Shown piece by piece: positions 44,301 to 52,733 of a stretch of 64,000 nucleotides of DNA. The notes beneath the pieces were generated by a model. It searched no databases, was not told where the DNA came from, and worked only from the letters and a program-made list of their open reading frames with translations. Made by a program: the position numbers and the translations under genes. Each line of letters starts with the position of its first letter. The stretch's first letter is position 1. The DNA comes from Winogradskyella sp. (GTDB lineage Bacteria; Bacteroidota; Bacteroidia; Flavobacteriales; Flavobacteriaceae): assembly GCF_028282165.1 (NCBI RefSeq), contig NZ_JANQIM010000048.1, forward strand, positions 1 through 64,000, in the 5' to 3' direction.

Positions 44301-45959
44301 TATACGAATCTGGCGGTCTTGCCCGATGGTACACCTGTTAATGTCACTAATATTAATAATTCTGGAACTTGTACTTCTAACCCTGAGTTTTTTGCAGGTT
44401 ATAATATTGGAGACACCAATTATGGTGGAAGAACAGAAGTTTTAACTGCTACAGCTTCAGTAACGCCTAATGTAACGTACGAAATAAAGTTAGTTGTTGC
44501 AGACGAAGGTGATAGTATTTGGGATACCGCAATTTTTATAGAGGCTGGTAGCTTTAGCTTAGGAAATGGAGATTGTGACGAAATAGGATTAATTAATGTG
44601 AGAGCTTTTAATGACTCTAACACAAATGATGATTTTGATGACGGTGAGCCAAGCTTTACCAATGGTACTTTTACCTACGAAAAGAACAATGATGGTGTCG
44701 TAAATGTTGTAAATACCTCTACAGGAAGTTTTACAATTATAAGTACCGATGAAAGTGATACATACGATATCGACTTTGCCATAAATGATGATTACACCAA
44801 TTGCTATACACAGACCGTAACATCCTTTGATGATGTCAGTGTTTCTTTTGGCGAAGTTGCCCAAGTCGATTTTCCTGTTGATGATAATTTAACGTGTCAG
44901 GACTTGGCCGTATATTTAATAAATCCATTTGCCTCACCACGTCCTGGATTTGAGCATAGAAATCTATTGACTATTGAAAATTTAAGTGGTGCGGCCATAG
45001 CTTCGGGCTCGGTAGATTTTACTGTAGATGAAGATTTGATCATCAATGCAACATCTGTCAGTAACTCTAACTTAACGGTGACGACGACATCTACTGGATT
45101 CACATTAGATTTTATAGATTTGGCAGCTTGGAGTAGCGAAACAGTTGACATTACGTTATTGACACCTGTTTCAGTACCTTTAGATGAGATCGTTACCAAT
45201 ACGGCAACCTATACTACTGTGACCAATGATACGGTGTTAGATAATAATAACGCAACACTCTCCGAAGTAGTTATAGGTTCTTATGATCCAAATGATAAAA
45301 TGGAAGCTCACGGACCTGAAATTATTTATGACGATTTCGTGGTTTCAGATGAGTATTTATTCTATACCATTAGATTTCAGAATATTGGGACGGCAGAAGC
45401 TATTTTTGTCAGAATTGAAGATGTACTAGACAGTCAGTTAGATGAAAACACATTCGAAATGTTACGATCTAGTCATGACTACGTAGTAACAAGAACAGAT
45501 AATAATCTCGAATGGTTTTTTGATGATATCAACTTGCCTGCAGAGCAAGATGATGCAGAGGGTAGTATAGGCTATGTGTATTTTAAAATTAAACCAAAGC
45601 CAGGTTATGCGGTTGGTGATATTGTTTCTAACAATGCAGCGATTTATTTCGATTTTAATGACCCAATAATCACTAATACCTTTACAACGACTTTTGTTGA
45701 GCCATTGTCAATTGATGAAAATACAATTGTTGATTTTGACTTATATCCTAATCCAGCAAATTCATTGGTTACTGTTGAGTTTAATAATGTTAATAGCGAC
45801 TGCATTCTTGAGATTTTTGATATACAAGGCAAACGTTTGTATTCAGAATCAATCAATTCGACGAGAACAATAGATATTTCAAGTTTTAAGGCAGGAATGT
45901 ACTTTGTGAAGCTAAGTAACAATAATGTTTCTAAAATAGAAAAGTTGGTAGTGGATTAA
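41346..45959 (+). CDS. Large multidomain T9SS surface protein (repeat modules, CUB, PKD, choice-of-anchor L, type A sorting signal)
   Basis: 1537 residues. Signal peptide MKKRLLTFVLSFFFLCSFSQ. Residues 20-320 and about 430-600 carry five modules of about 100 residues opening with CDDNNDGFAFFDLTV, CDDNGDEIAIFDLTV, CDDDSDGFSEFDLTE, CDGPENDGVESFDL and CDFDLDGVTEFDLTV; an Ig-like part separates them. A CUB-like domain follows at about 603-725, a PKD domain near 745-830 (YSWDFGDGNSASG), choice-of-anchor L near 850-1080 (LMASEEYDGSTECTFADGFAFLL), a DUF11/DUF7619-like region near 1311-1450 (SYDPNDKMEAHGPEI), and a type A T9SS sorting domain from about 1464 (YPNPANSLVTVEF). Exported and probably cell-surface attached; adhesive role inferred. 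Confidence 0.93.
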   Translation: MKKRLLTFVLSFFFLCSFSQIANQPSDIIICDDNNDGFAFFDLTVVAAEVLGSQAPTDFVLTYHETLVDADNGTNAIPSPFSYANVVNPQTIYLRLEELATGNYATTSFNLIVNLPPLAVQPTPLEVCDDNGDEIAIFDLTVKDSEIIGGNASLSVAYYETNADAQAQTNAIADPTQYANTSVGGQPANPQTIYVVVTDTNTGCIDITTLTIRVLPIPTPTPSDQIPALQVCDDDSDGFSEFDLTENEALIMNGEADIMVSYYETLNDAINGANFIDNPTLYGNTFPSQQTIYVRVENALTGCFTIVDFDLFVSTSEIEVEIVSNDLFIDPNNDPSATDQAILCGFVTVTIEADSPFANLFIWYKDGFVIPGETSNVLTITDSGVYQAEALDNQCTNSSAISQLVEVSLYDEPPMLDSQNITLCDGPENDGVESFDLQTFTESLGLDSEFVVSYHTSIADANLAINAVSSPYTSSGETLIIRIEDVDAFNDGFLGCRQLVSLELVISDIAPLPNISDLVVCDFDLDGVTEFDLTVKDQEVLAGQSQSGLTVTYHLSESDAIDMLNPLSLPYTNVTNPQTIYVAVTAPGCNTETQSFNLVADQTCEVSQDIVMQNGTFTSCDGLFTDSGGPDSNYSPNEDYTITICPENDQDLVGLNFTSFSTQLNIDILSIYDGDSTDANLIGLYSGGISPGLVIASEENTTGCLTLTFISNATGNSSGWEAEISCYQACQDITAIIDSTTPQASSGIVLIPVNGDVAFSAGEITFNDGTEATYSWDFGDGNSASGLDVSNTFTTAGSYTVTLTVEDANPLGCQETASITVVVLDAIVTINNEIYPESLFSPEELVTNVLIPNGCFSVNIFSSQVNGSPTDNETKNYGYFNRGDALGFPFEEGIVLTTGVAFQGGNALSNILVSNDNGQPGDADLEAIVSGGNTNDAAFIKFNFVPSSDTISFRYLMASEEYDGSTECTFADGFAFLLREVGTTEYTNLAVLPDGTPVNVTNINNSGTCTSNPEFFAGYNIGDTNYGGRTEVLTATASVTPNVTYEIKLVVADEGDSIWDTAIFIEAGSFSLGNGDCDEIGLINVRAFNDSNTNDDFDDGEPSFTNGTFTYEKNNDGVVNVVNTSTGSFTIISTDESDTYDIDFAINDDYTNCYTQTVTSFDDVSVSFGEVAQVDFPVDDNLTCQDLAVYLINPFASPRPGFEHRNLLTIENLSGAAIASGSVDFTVDEDLIINATSVSNSNLTVTTTSTGFTLDFIDLAAWSSETVDITLLTPVSVPLDEIVTNTATYTTVTNDTVLDNNNATLSEVVIGSYDPNDKMEAHGPEIIYDDFVVSDEYLFYTIRFQNIGTAEAIFVRIEDVLDSQLDENTFEMLRSSHDYVVTRTDNNLEWFFDDINLPAEQDDAEGSIGYVYFKIKPKPGYAVGDIVSNNAAIYFDFNDPIITNTFTTTFVEPLSIDENTIVDFDLYPNPANSLVTVEFNNVNSDCILEIFDIQGKRLYSESINSTRTIDISSFKAGMYFVKLSNNNVSKIEKLVVD

Positions 45960-45982
45960 CGTCTCAACAAATAAAAGTTTTT

Positions 45983-46013
45983 AAAGCTTCAGATCTTTTT
46001 CTGAAGCTTTTTT
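45983..46013 (+). terminator. Terminator of the 1537-residue T9SS protein gene
   Basis: AAAGCTTCAG (45983-45992) pairs with CTGAAGCTTT (46001-46010) around an 8-base loop, followed by TTT. It starts 24 bases after the stop codon. Confidence 0.8.
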
Positions 46014-46064
46014 GTAATGGCGCATTTGTGATTACGTCCAACCCAACAACTAAACCATCGAAAC

Positions 46065-46853
46065 ATGAAAAATTTAATAGGATTATTAATTATTCTAATA
46101 GTGACAATTTCTTGTCAGCAAACGAAAAACAAAACGGACTATTCTAACGACGACTTAGAAATTACTACGAGTATTTATCCAGAAAACATAACCAAAGTGT
46201 TTGATGCCCATGGCGGCATTGACCAGTGGAATAAAATGCAAACACTATCATTTACCATGGAAAAACCAAACGGTAAAGAAGTAACAACAACACATTTAAA
46301 GACCAGAGCCGAGCTGATCGATACACCAACGTACACTTTAGGTTTTGATGGAGATAGTTTATGGGTTACTGAAAAAGATGGTAATGAATATAAGAGCAAT
46401 GCAAAGTTTTACAAAGGGTTAATGATGTATTTCTATGCAATGCCATTTATTGTAGGAGACAATGGTATTTTATATGAAGAAGCAGAACCGTTGACTTTTG
46501 ATGGTAAAACCTATCCAGGCATTTTAATTTCTTATGAAGCAGGTATTGGAGTTTCACCAGATGATCAATACATTATTTATCATGATGCCGATTCTGGACA
46601 AATGGAGTGGTTAGGCTATACGGTAACATTTGGAAAAAATGAAAAGAGTAAAGATTTTCATTTTATAAGATACAACAATTGGCAAAAGGTAAATGGTTTG
46701 GCAGTACCTAAAAGTATTGATTGGTATACTTATGAAAACAGTAAGCCTGTAGAAAAACGCAATACGGTTGAATTTACTGATATCGTGCTTTCACAAGAAG
46801 CACCAGATAATTCTTTGTTTACCAAGCCAGAAAGCGCAAAAACCATTAAATAA
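46065..46853 (+). CDS. DUF6503 family lipoprotein
   Basis: 262 residues. MKNLIGLLIILIVTISC is a lipoprotein signal with the lipobox Cys17. The rest is beta-rich; VFDAHGGIDQWNKMQTLSFTM near 43-63, the AELIDTPTYTLGFDGDSLWV block and NWQKVNGLAVPKSIDWY are family features. Members are outer-membrane or periplasmic lipoproteins of unknown function. It lies between a terminator and the convergent DUF3810 gene. Confidence 0.85.
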   Translation: MKNLIGLLIILIVTISCQQTKNKTDYSNDDLEITTSIYPENITKVFDAHGGIDQWNKMQTLSFTMEKPNGKEVTTTHLKTRAELIDTPTYTLGFDGDSLWVTEKDGNEYKSNAKFYKGLMMYFYAMPFIVGDNGILYEEAEPLTFDGKTYPGILISYEAGIGVSPDDQYIIYHDADSGQMEWLGYTVTFGKNEKSKDFHFIRYNNWQKVNGLAVPKSIDWYTYENSKPVEKRNTVEFTDIVLSQEAPDNSLFTKPESAKTIK

Positions 46854-46860
46854 TTCGATA

Positions 46861-46905
46861 TCATTGCGACGTAGATATTTTCTGTCTGCTGTGGCAATCT
46901 TTTTT
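46861..46905. repeat. Half-copy of the GTCATTGCGAGG dispersed repeat
   Basis: ATCATTGCGACG and a distant GGCAATCT keep one arm and the inner motif of the repeat seen intact at 40228-40303; the second outer arm is missing. Confidence 0.45.
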
Positions 46906-47006
46906 AGGTTGTATAGATTTTGTAACTCCAAAATCTATTTAAAATCACTAAAATGACAGTAAAAAATGAGTATTGACTACTGAGCATTTTTGAAGCTGAA
47001 ACGCCT

Positions 47007-48074
47007 TTACAAGGTCTTATTGTCATAATAATTTACCAAGAGTGCTACCACATAGCTATAGCTCTTCATACCATCAGATTGATTGTTGGTTTTAAGGAAG
47101 GTATCGTATGTTTTTTCAAATATAGGTTCTAAAGGATTTTCATAAGATTTCCAGAATTCCTCCACTTCAATGTAATTCTTTATAATGCCCTTATTAACTG
47201 TCTCTAAGATCTCATAGTATGCGTCTTTGTCTCTTCGAAAAATTTCAACCAAGCAATACTTTAGTCCAAAAGTATACCCCGAATATTTAAAATAAAGATC
47301 TTCATTATAAATAGACGCCAAACAGCCTATAAAATTAGCTTCGTTTTCGGCAGCATAGCCTACTTGATGCGCCGCTTCATGACAAGATGTTGTGGGGAAC
47401 TTATAGGTTGGGATTAATCCATCAACTTGAGCTTCGTTGGTAAATGGATTGAGGTAGCCCGAAAATCCCATATAAGTCAAAGGAAGACTATAAATTGATT
47501 TTTTTAAGCTTTTGGGTTGATACTTAAAGTTAGGATAATCTTGGGATAAGTTATCGTAACCATTTTGCATTTTATCAAATACCTCAGATTTGGAGAAAGG
47601 CATAATCACCTTTGTGGAGTCATTCACTGCAATTATATTATGTACTTCATTCGACTTTTTAATGAGGCGTTTTGTAAAAGCAATTAGTTCCTCCGTGGTA
47701 TAGTCGGCTTCTATATTTAGGGATTCATTAAGCGGAGGTCTGTAATAATTATAGGCCCAAAGGATATGGAATGCAAAATAGGCCAAAGATAGGGTTGCAC
47801 CAATATCTAACAACCAATTCACCGTATCTTTAAAAACACGTTTCCTATTTAAAATTAGCCATCGAATGATATAGATACTTGCCAATGTATAAAACACATC
47901 ACCAACAGAAAAAGGAATCCATCCAAACGCATAGCGCATTAACTTAGAAATGAAAATATAAAGGCCATAGCTATAAAATTGCTCAACAAATTGAGGAAAA
48001 TTCTTTAAGATTTGGATAATTAAAACTTGAACTATAAGAAAGAGCGTTATAAAAAGTTTTTTGTTTTTCAGCAT
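47007..48074 (-). CDS. DUF3810 domain-containing membrane protein
   Basis: 355 residues. Three N-terminal membrane helices (near 8-25, 50-75, 90-115) are followed by a soluble domain. HEAAHQVGYAAENEANFIG near 233-251 is an HExxH-like metalloprotease signature (HEAAH with a downstream E-N-E), consistent with a gluzincin-type active site. DUF3810 proteins are often near metallopeptidases and are themselves suspected membrane proteases. Function is unproven. It is divergent from pepD. Confidence 0.85.
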   Translation of the reverse strand: MLKNKKLFITLFLIVQVLIIQILKNFPQFVEQFYSYGLYIFISKLMRYAFGWIPFSVGDVFYTLASIYIIRWLILNRKRVFKDTVNWLLDIGATLSLAYFAFHILWAYNYYRPPLNESLNIEADYTTEELIAFTKRLIKKSNEVHNIIAVNDSTKVIMPFSKSEVFDKMQNGYDNLSQDYPNFKYQPKSLKKSIYSLPLTYMGFSGYLNPFTNEAQVDGLIPTYKFPTTSCHEAAHQVGYAAENEANFIGCLASIYNEDLYFKYSGYTFGLKYCLVEIFRRDKDAYYEILETVNKGIIKNYIEVEEFWKSYENPLEPIFEKTYDTFLKTNNQSDGMKSYSYVVALLVNYYDNKTL

Positions 48075-48106
48075 GATTCAAAAATAGAAAATAGTTTTAG
48101 TTTGGT

Positions 48107-48114
48107 TACTTTTG
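48107..48114 (+). promoter_or_regulatory. -7 box of the pepD promoter
   Basis: TACTTTTG, exact TAnnTTTG, 20 bases before the ATG at 48135. Confidence 0.6.
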
Positions 48115-48134
48115 TATAGCTAAAAATAATTAAT

Positions 48135-49595
48135 ATGAGTTCAGAAATTAGGGCATTAGAGCCACAAGTACTTTGGAATAAATTTGCAGATTTAAACGAA
48201 GTACCTCGTCCATCAAAAAAGGAAGAGCGCGTCATCAAGTTTATGAAGGATTTTGGTAAAAACTTAGGCCTCGAAACCATAGAAGATGAGGTCGGTAATG
48301 TCATTATCAGAAAACCAGCTACTGAAGGGATGGAAGACAGAAAACCAATCGTTATGCAGTCGCATTTAGATATGGTGCATCAAAAAAATAATGATACAGT
48401 TTTTGATTTTGATACCCAAGGTATAGATATGTATGTTGACGGCGATTGGGTAAAAGCCAAAGGGACCACATTAGGAGCGGATAACGGTTTGGGTGTGGCA
48501 ACCATCATGGCGATTCTCGAAAGTGATTCTATAGCGCATCCAGATTTAGAAGCCTTGTTTACTATTGATGAAGAGACTGGTATGACAGGAGCTATGGGTC
48601 TAAAAGGAGGTATACTAAAAGGTGAAATCCTTTTGAATTTAGATACAGAAGAAGATGATGAAATTGGAGTAGGGTGTGCAGGTGGTATTGATGTTACTGT
48701 AAAGGGTCAATATATCGGACAACCTTTTTCAAAAGATGGGATGAAAGCCTATAAAATTGAAGTTAAAGGCTTGCAAGGCGGGCATTCTGGTATGCAAATT
48801 CATGAAGGTTTGGGTAATGCCAACAAGATCATGAATCGTTTGTTGTATGCGGTTATCGAGGATATTAGAATAGCTGAAATTGACGGAGGAAGCCTAAGGA
48901 ATGCCATTCCAAGGGAAAGCATTTCTACGATAGTATTTAGGGAAGATAAGGAAGATGTATTAATAGGTGTTCTAAATTCATTGTCCGAAACCATTAAGAA
49001 AGAATTGAAAACAATGGAGCCAGACTTGGAAATGGTTTTTACAGAAATCGATTTCCCAGAAACCGTAATGCCTTTTGAAGCGCAGGAGCAAATCCTTAAA
49101 GCATTGTACGCCGCGCATAATGGTGTATATCGCATGAGTCCTGATATTCCTGACTTGGTAGAAACGTCTAATAACATTGCGCGTGTTATTGTTAAAGATG
49201 GTGAGATAAAAGTAGGCTGTTTAACACGTAGTTCTGTAGAATCAACAAAAATGGATTTAGCCAATGCACTTAAAGCTACTTTTGAATTAGCAGGGTGCGA
49301 GGTTGAATTTTCAGGTAGCTATCCTGGTTGGGCTCCAAATGTAGATTCAGCCATATTAAAAGTAATGGTGCCTATTTACGAACGCTTGAATAATGGTGTA
49401 AAACCTCATGTAGCTGCTTGCCATGCTGGTTTAGAATGTGGTATTCTAGGGCAGAATTATCCAGATATGGATATGATTAGTTTTGGGCCAAATATTAAAG
49501 GCGCACACTCGCCTGATGAACGAGCACAAATATCTTCTGCACAGAAATATTGGGAGTTTGTCCTTGAAATTTTAAAGCATATTCCTAAGGCTTAA
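48135..49595 (+). CDS. pepD: Aminoacyl-histidine dipeptidase (M20 family)
   Basis: 486 residues. It cleaves Xaa-His and related dipeptides in the cytoplasm. Zinc ligands are visible: His in QSHLDMVHQ near 75-83, Asp in GADNGLGVATIMAIL near 115-129, Glu in FTIDEETGMTGAMGL near 144-158, Asp in LNLDTEEDDE near 171-180. The dimerisation (lid) domain with GLQGGHSGMQIHEGLGNA near 214-231 is inserted. FGPNIKGAHSPDERAQI near 457-473 holds the last His. It ends just before a strong terminator. Confidence 0.95.
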   Translation: MSSEIRALEPQVLWNKFADLNEVPRPSKKEERVIKFMKDFGKNLGLETIEDEVGNVIIRKPATEGMEDRKPIVMQSHLDMVHQKNNDTVFDFDTQGIDMYVDGDWVKAKGTTLGADNGLGVATIMAILESDSIAHPDLEALFTIDEETGMTGAMGLKGGILKGEILLNLDTEEDDEIGVGCAGGIDVTVKGQYIGQPFSKDGMKAYKIEVKGLQGGHSGMQIHEGLGNANKIMNRLLYAVIEDIRIAEIDGGSLRNAIPRESISTIVFREDKEDVLIGVLNSLSETIKKELKTMEPDLEMVFTEIDFPETVMPFEAQEQILKALYAAHNGVYRMSPDIPDLVETSNNIARVIVKDGEIKVGCLTRSSVESTKMDLANALKATFELAGCEVEFSGSYPGWAPNVDSAILKVMVPIYERLNNGVKPHVAACHAGLECGILGQNYPDMDMISFGPNIKGAHSPDERAQISSAQKYWEFVLEILKHIPKA

Positions 49596-49611
49596 TTAGG
49601 CATTGGATAAT

Positions 49612-49661
49612 AAAAAAGGCAACTGCACTTCGACTACGCTCAGTGACCGGTTGCCTTTTTT
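49612..49661 (+). terminator. Terminator of pepD whose loop is a dispersed repeat
   Basis: AAAAAAGGCAAC (49612-49623) pairs with GTTGCCTTTTTT (49650-49661), 12 bp perfect. The 26-base loop is the repeat core CTTCGACTACGCTCAGTG plus flanks. It lies between convergent pepD and the cyclophilin-FKBP gene and can serve both. Confidence 0.85.
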
Positions 49662-49679
49662 GTTTATGTTTACGAGAGA

Positions 49680-50891
49680 TTACTCTTTTATACTCACCAA
49701 TTCAATATCAAATACAAGGTTTGTCCTTGCTGGAATTAGAGGTGCTCTACCAGCATCACCATACCCTAAATAATAGGGGATAAATACTCTGGCCTTGTCA
49801 CCAATTTTCATGTTTAACATAGCCTCTCTAAATCCTGCAACTAACGTAGCAGTTTCATTATAAGGCATAGCAAAAGGCGCGTACTGACCAGCTTGGTCTT
49901 GTCGCTCATCATATTTTCCATTTTTTTCTGCTACTTCTTTTTTTGTTGTCCAGAATAAGGTACCATCTTCAAAATAACCTGCACAGTCAATATTCACCTG
50001 TTGTGAAGAATTAGGTTGTACACCATTACTTTCATGCGTAAAAATCATAGCCATTCCAGTTGGTGAGTCAATACGACGACCATTGAGTTCTTCATTTTTC
50101 TTTAACCAGTCTGCCTTAGCTTGCTTTGCTTTGTCTTCAGCTTCCTTTTTTGCCGCTTCCTTTAAGCTTTTAAAGTATTCTTCGACCTTCGGCATTTCTT
50201 CTTCAAATACCTTTGGTGCATCAAAGAATTTGGCGTCTTTTCCTTTTCTTATAATATTGACTTTTTCAATGATCACATCCTCAACAGGCCTGTGATTTCT
50301 AGCTCTGGGATCTACAACTTTCACATTGGAAATGGAGTCTTGTACGTCCAGCCCCTTAACCAGTTCTCCAAAAACTGAATGACAGCTCACACCTCTTTGA
50401 TCACAAGGTTTTAGATTTCCTTTAGCATCATAGAAGTTACCTCTCTCATAAGGCACTTCGGTGATAAAAAATTGACTTCCATTGGTGTTAATACCTCCTG
50501 CATTAGCCATAGATAGGATGCCAGGTTTATCGTGTTTTAATTCTGGACTAAAATCTGCTGCAAATCGATATCCAGGAGTGCCTCTGCCATTACCCAATGG
50601 ATCACCTCCCTGAATCATAAATTTGTCCATAACTCTATGGAAAATAAGGCTATCATAAAAAGGTTTTTCTTTGTATTGTTCTTCAACCATAGGGTGGTTG
50701 CCTTCAGCCAATGCAACAAAATTGGCTACGGTTACTGGTACTTTGTCATAATGCAATTTGGCGACCATAGTACCTTTTGTTGTTACAATTTCGGCATAAA
50801 GTCCATCTTCTAAATCTGGATAACGTTCTTGGCAAGAGATATTTACCAATACGACTAATACAACGAATGCTGTAAGGGCTTTTTTAATCAT
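49680..50891 (-). CDS. Peptidyl-prolyl isomerase lipoprotein: cyclophilin fused to FKBP
   Basis: 403 residues. MIKKALTAFVVLVVLVNISC is a lipoprotein signal with Cys20. Residues 30-215 are a cyclophilin (FHRVMDKFMIQGGDP, NGSQFFITEVPY, HSVFGELVKGLDV; the W of the drug-binding loop is absent). Residues 216-265 form a charged linker helix and 270-403 an FKBP domain (GKYDERQDQAGQYAPF, KIGDKARVFIPYYLGYGDAG). Both isomerase types on one lipoprotein suggest a periplasmic or outer-membrane folding helper. It overlaps gldI by 8 bp. Confidence 0.92.
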   Translation of the reverse strand: MIKKALTAFVVLVVLVNISCQERYPDLEDGLYAEIVTTKGTMVAKLHYDKVPVTVANFVALAEGNHPMVEEQYKEKPFYDSLIFHRVMDKFMIQGGDPLGNGRGTPGYRFAADFSPELKHDKPGILSMANAGGINTNGSQFFITEVPYERGNFYDAKGNLKPCDQRGVSCHSVFGELVKGLDVQDSISNVKVVDPRARNHRPVEDVIIEKVNIIRKGKDAKFFDAPKVFEEEMPKVEEYFKSLKEAAKKEAEDKAKQAKADWLKKNEELNGRRIDSPTGMAMIFTHESNGVQPNSSQQVNIDCAGYFEDGTLFWTTKKEVAEKNGKYDERQDQAGQYAPFAMPYNETATLVAGFREAMLNMKIGDKARVFIPYYLGYGDAGRAPLIPARTNLVFDIELVSIKE

Positions 50892-51417
50892 TTTCTTGTG
50901 TTATTGTATTTAATGTTACTTCGCAAATTAAAGGAATATTGGTTCCTATTTTATTATCATCACCATAGTAACCATAGGCTTTTTGTGATGGGAAAATAAA
51001 GGTGACGCTTTCTTCGGGTTTCATCAATTTTAAGCCTTCACGAAGACCTGTGAATAATTCTTGTTTATCCATAACGTAGGTCTTTTGGGCTTCGGCATAA
51101 ATTTCATTACCATTTAAGTCAGATACTTTGTATTGAAAATCTATAGTGTCTCCAAATTCTGGTTGAATGGTATCGTTTTCAATTTTAGCAGTGTAGTAAT
51201 ACCAAAAACCACTTTCGGAAGCGATATAATCTTTATCCGGATTGTTTTTTATAATTTCTTGGATAAGTAGCTGTTCTTGTTCGTTGAGCTTTTTGTTACG
51301 CTCTGCCGATTCTTTAAGGAACGAACCCGACTGAACCGTTTCTGGCATTCGCGCTTCTGGCGATTTACAGCTAAACACTACTAGAGCTAACAATATTATG
51401 TAGAGTAGGTGTTTCAT
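50884..51417 (-). CDS. gldI: Gliding motility-associated FKBP-type lipoprotein GldI
   Basis: 177 residues. Lipoprotein signal MKHLLYIILLALVVFSC (Cys17). The C-terminal FKBP domain has GDTIDFQYKVSDLNG near 88-102, GLREGLKLMKPEESVTFIFPSQKAYGYYGDD near 122-152 and IPLICEVTL. In flavobacteria GldI is required for gliding and T9SS function, probably folding outer-membrane components. It lies between the cyclophilin-FKBP lipoprotein gene and the DHH phosphoesterase gene, with 4-8 bp overlaps, an order I associate with gliding bacteria. Confidence 0.93.
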   Translation of the reverse strand: MKHLLYIILLALVVFSCKSPEARMPETVQSGSFLKESAERNKKLNEQEQLLIQEIIKNNPDKDYIASESGFWYYYTAKIENDTIQPEFGDTIDFQYKVSDLNGNEIYAEAQKTYVMDKQELFTGLREGLKLMKPEESVTFIFPSQKAYGYYGDDNKIGTNIPLICEVTLNTITQEND

Positions 51418-52433
51418 TCTGGGGACAATTCATCTTTATATTGCGGTAATATACTAATAAATTTATCAATGGTGGCTTCTAAGCTCTCTTCACTACGCCC
51501 ACCAGCCGCATTATCATGGCCACCACCATTAAAATGTGCTCTCGAAAATTGATTCACAGAGAATGAGCCTTTACTTCTCAGCGATACCTTTACGATATCG
51601 TCCTGTTGGTTTTCAATAAAGATGGCTGCAAAGATAACGCCCTTTAGAGATAACCCATAATTCACAAAACCTTCGGTATCGCCTTTTTTAAAATTGAATT
51701 CGTCCAATTCGGCTTGAGATAAGGTAATGTAAGCGGTACGTAACTCAGGAATCACCTTAAGGTTTTGCATCGCTCTTCCAAGAAGTTGTAAACGACTGTA
51801 GCTATTGGTATCGAAAACATTATTATGAATCTCAGCATTGTTGGCACCTTTGGCAATTAATTTACCGACCACTTCGTGGGTTCTGCTCGTGGTTGAGGGA
51901 AAACGGAACGACCCGGTATCGGTCATAATACCTGTATACAAACAGGTGGCAATGGTACTGTCTATTTTGTCTAGATCATCCAAAAATTCTATGAAATTGT
52001 ATACCATTTCGCAGGTCGAAGACATGCTGACATCCGAATAGGTATATTTGGCATAGTCGTCGGGTTGTTGATGATGATCGATCATAATTTTTGTGGCTAC
52101 AGCATTTTCTAAGGCTTCAGTCATCTCACCTGTACGATGTAGGGCATTAAAATCTAAGGTAAAAATAAGCTGGGCTTCATGGATTAAAGCTTCGCTTTTT
52201 TCCTGTTGTGTTTCATAAATTAAGATGGTATCATTAGCAGGTAACCATTTTAAAAATTCAGGATAATCATTAGGTGCAATAACGGTTGCGTTATGTTGGT
52301 AAGCCTTTAGATAATGGTACAACGCTAGGGTAGAACCCATGGCATCACCATCGGGATTTTTGTGTGGTACAATCACAATATTTTGTGGAATACTTAGGAG
52401 TTCTTTTAGCTCTGAAATTTGTGCCTTAATCAT
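51414..52433 (-). CDS. DHH family phosphoesterase, NrnA-like (oligoribonuclease / pAp phosphatase)
   Basis: 339 residues. NIVIVPHKNPDGDAMGSTLAL near 18-38 holds the first His and the D-x-D metal ligands; TLDFNALHRTGEM near 93-105; KIMIDHHQQPDDYA near 114-127 is the DHH motif; CLYTGIMTDTGSFRFP near 164-179 completes the site; and HFNGGGHDNAAGGRSEES near 304-321 is the DHHA1 substrate motif. It degrades 2-5-nt RNA and/or pAp in the cytoplasm. It overlaps gldI by 4 bp. Confidence 0.92.
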   Translation of the reverse strand: MIKAQISELKELLSIPQNIVIVPHKNPDGDAMGSTLALYHYLKAYQHNATVIAPNDYPEFLKWLPANDTILIYETQQEKSEALIHEAQLIFTLDFNALHRTGEMTEALENAVATKIMIDHHQQPDDYAKYTYSDVSMSSTCEMVYNFIEFLDDLDKIDSTIATCLYTGIMTDTGSFRFPSTTSRTHEVVGKLIAKGANNAEIHNNVFDTNSYSRLQLLGRAMQNLKVIPELRTAYITLSQAELDEFNFKKGDTEGFVNYGLSLKGVIFAAIFIENQQDDIVKVSLRSKGSFSVNQFSRAHFNGGGHDNAAGGRSEESLEATIDKFISILPQYKDELSPE

Positions 52434-52496
52434 AGTTGACGAAGATACAATTTTTAGGGTTTTTGAAAATGGTTTTAATATGAAATTAATATTCTT

Positions 52497-52520
52497 GTCA
52501 TTCCTGCGCAGGCAGGAATC
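52497..52520. repeat. Short hairpin repeat, near-consensus copy
   Basis: ATTCCTGC (52500-52507) pairs with GCAGGAAT (52512-52519) around GCAG. Same family as 22688-22713. Confidence 0.7.
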
Positions 52521-52675
52521 TACAATATATTGGTTAGTTTGAATTACTCATTAAGAATCGAATAACAAATAGTCCTCGACAAATCCCGACATTACTTGTT
52601 AGGAGACCTGTCTAACGAACAGACAGACTCAAACCGACACAAGTGTTGTAACAATAATTTAATAAATGCTTGGCT

Positions 52676-52733
52676 TGATAAATTAAAGAAATACATTATT
52701 TTTGCAACCTCATTCGCAGAAGCAATTTGCGAA
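52676..52733 (+). promoter_or_regulatory. ndk promoter and 5'-leader hairpin
   Basis: TTG at 52676-52678, 18 bases, then TATTTTTG at 52697-52704 (exact TAnnTTTG). Transcription should start near 52710. The leader then contains TTCGCA (52713-52718) pairing with TGCGAA (52728-52733), a small hairpin about 25 bases before the ATG. Confidence 0.6.

Noticed and set aside
44051..45922. Minus-strand frames inside the 1537-residue gene
   Set aside because: Shadows of a long, well-supported gene; no domain or start signal.
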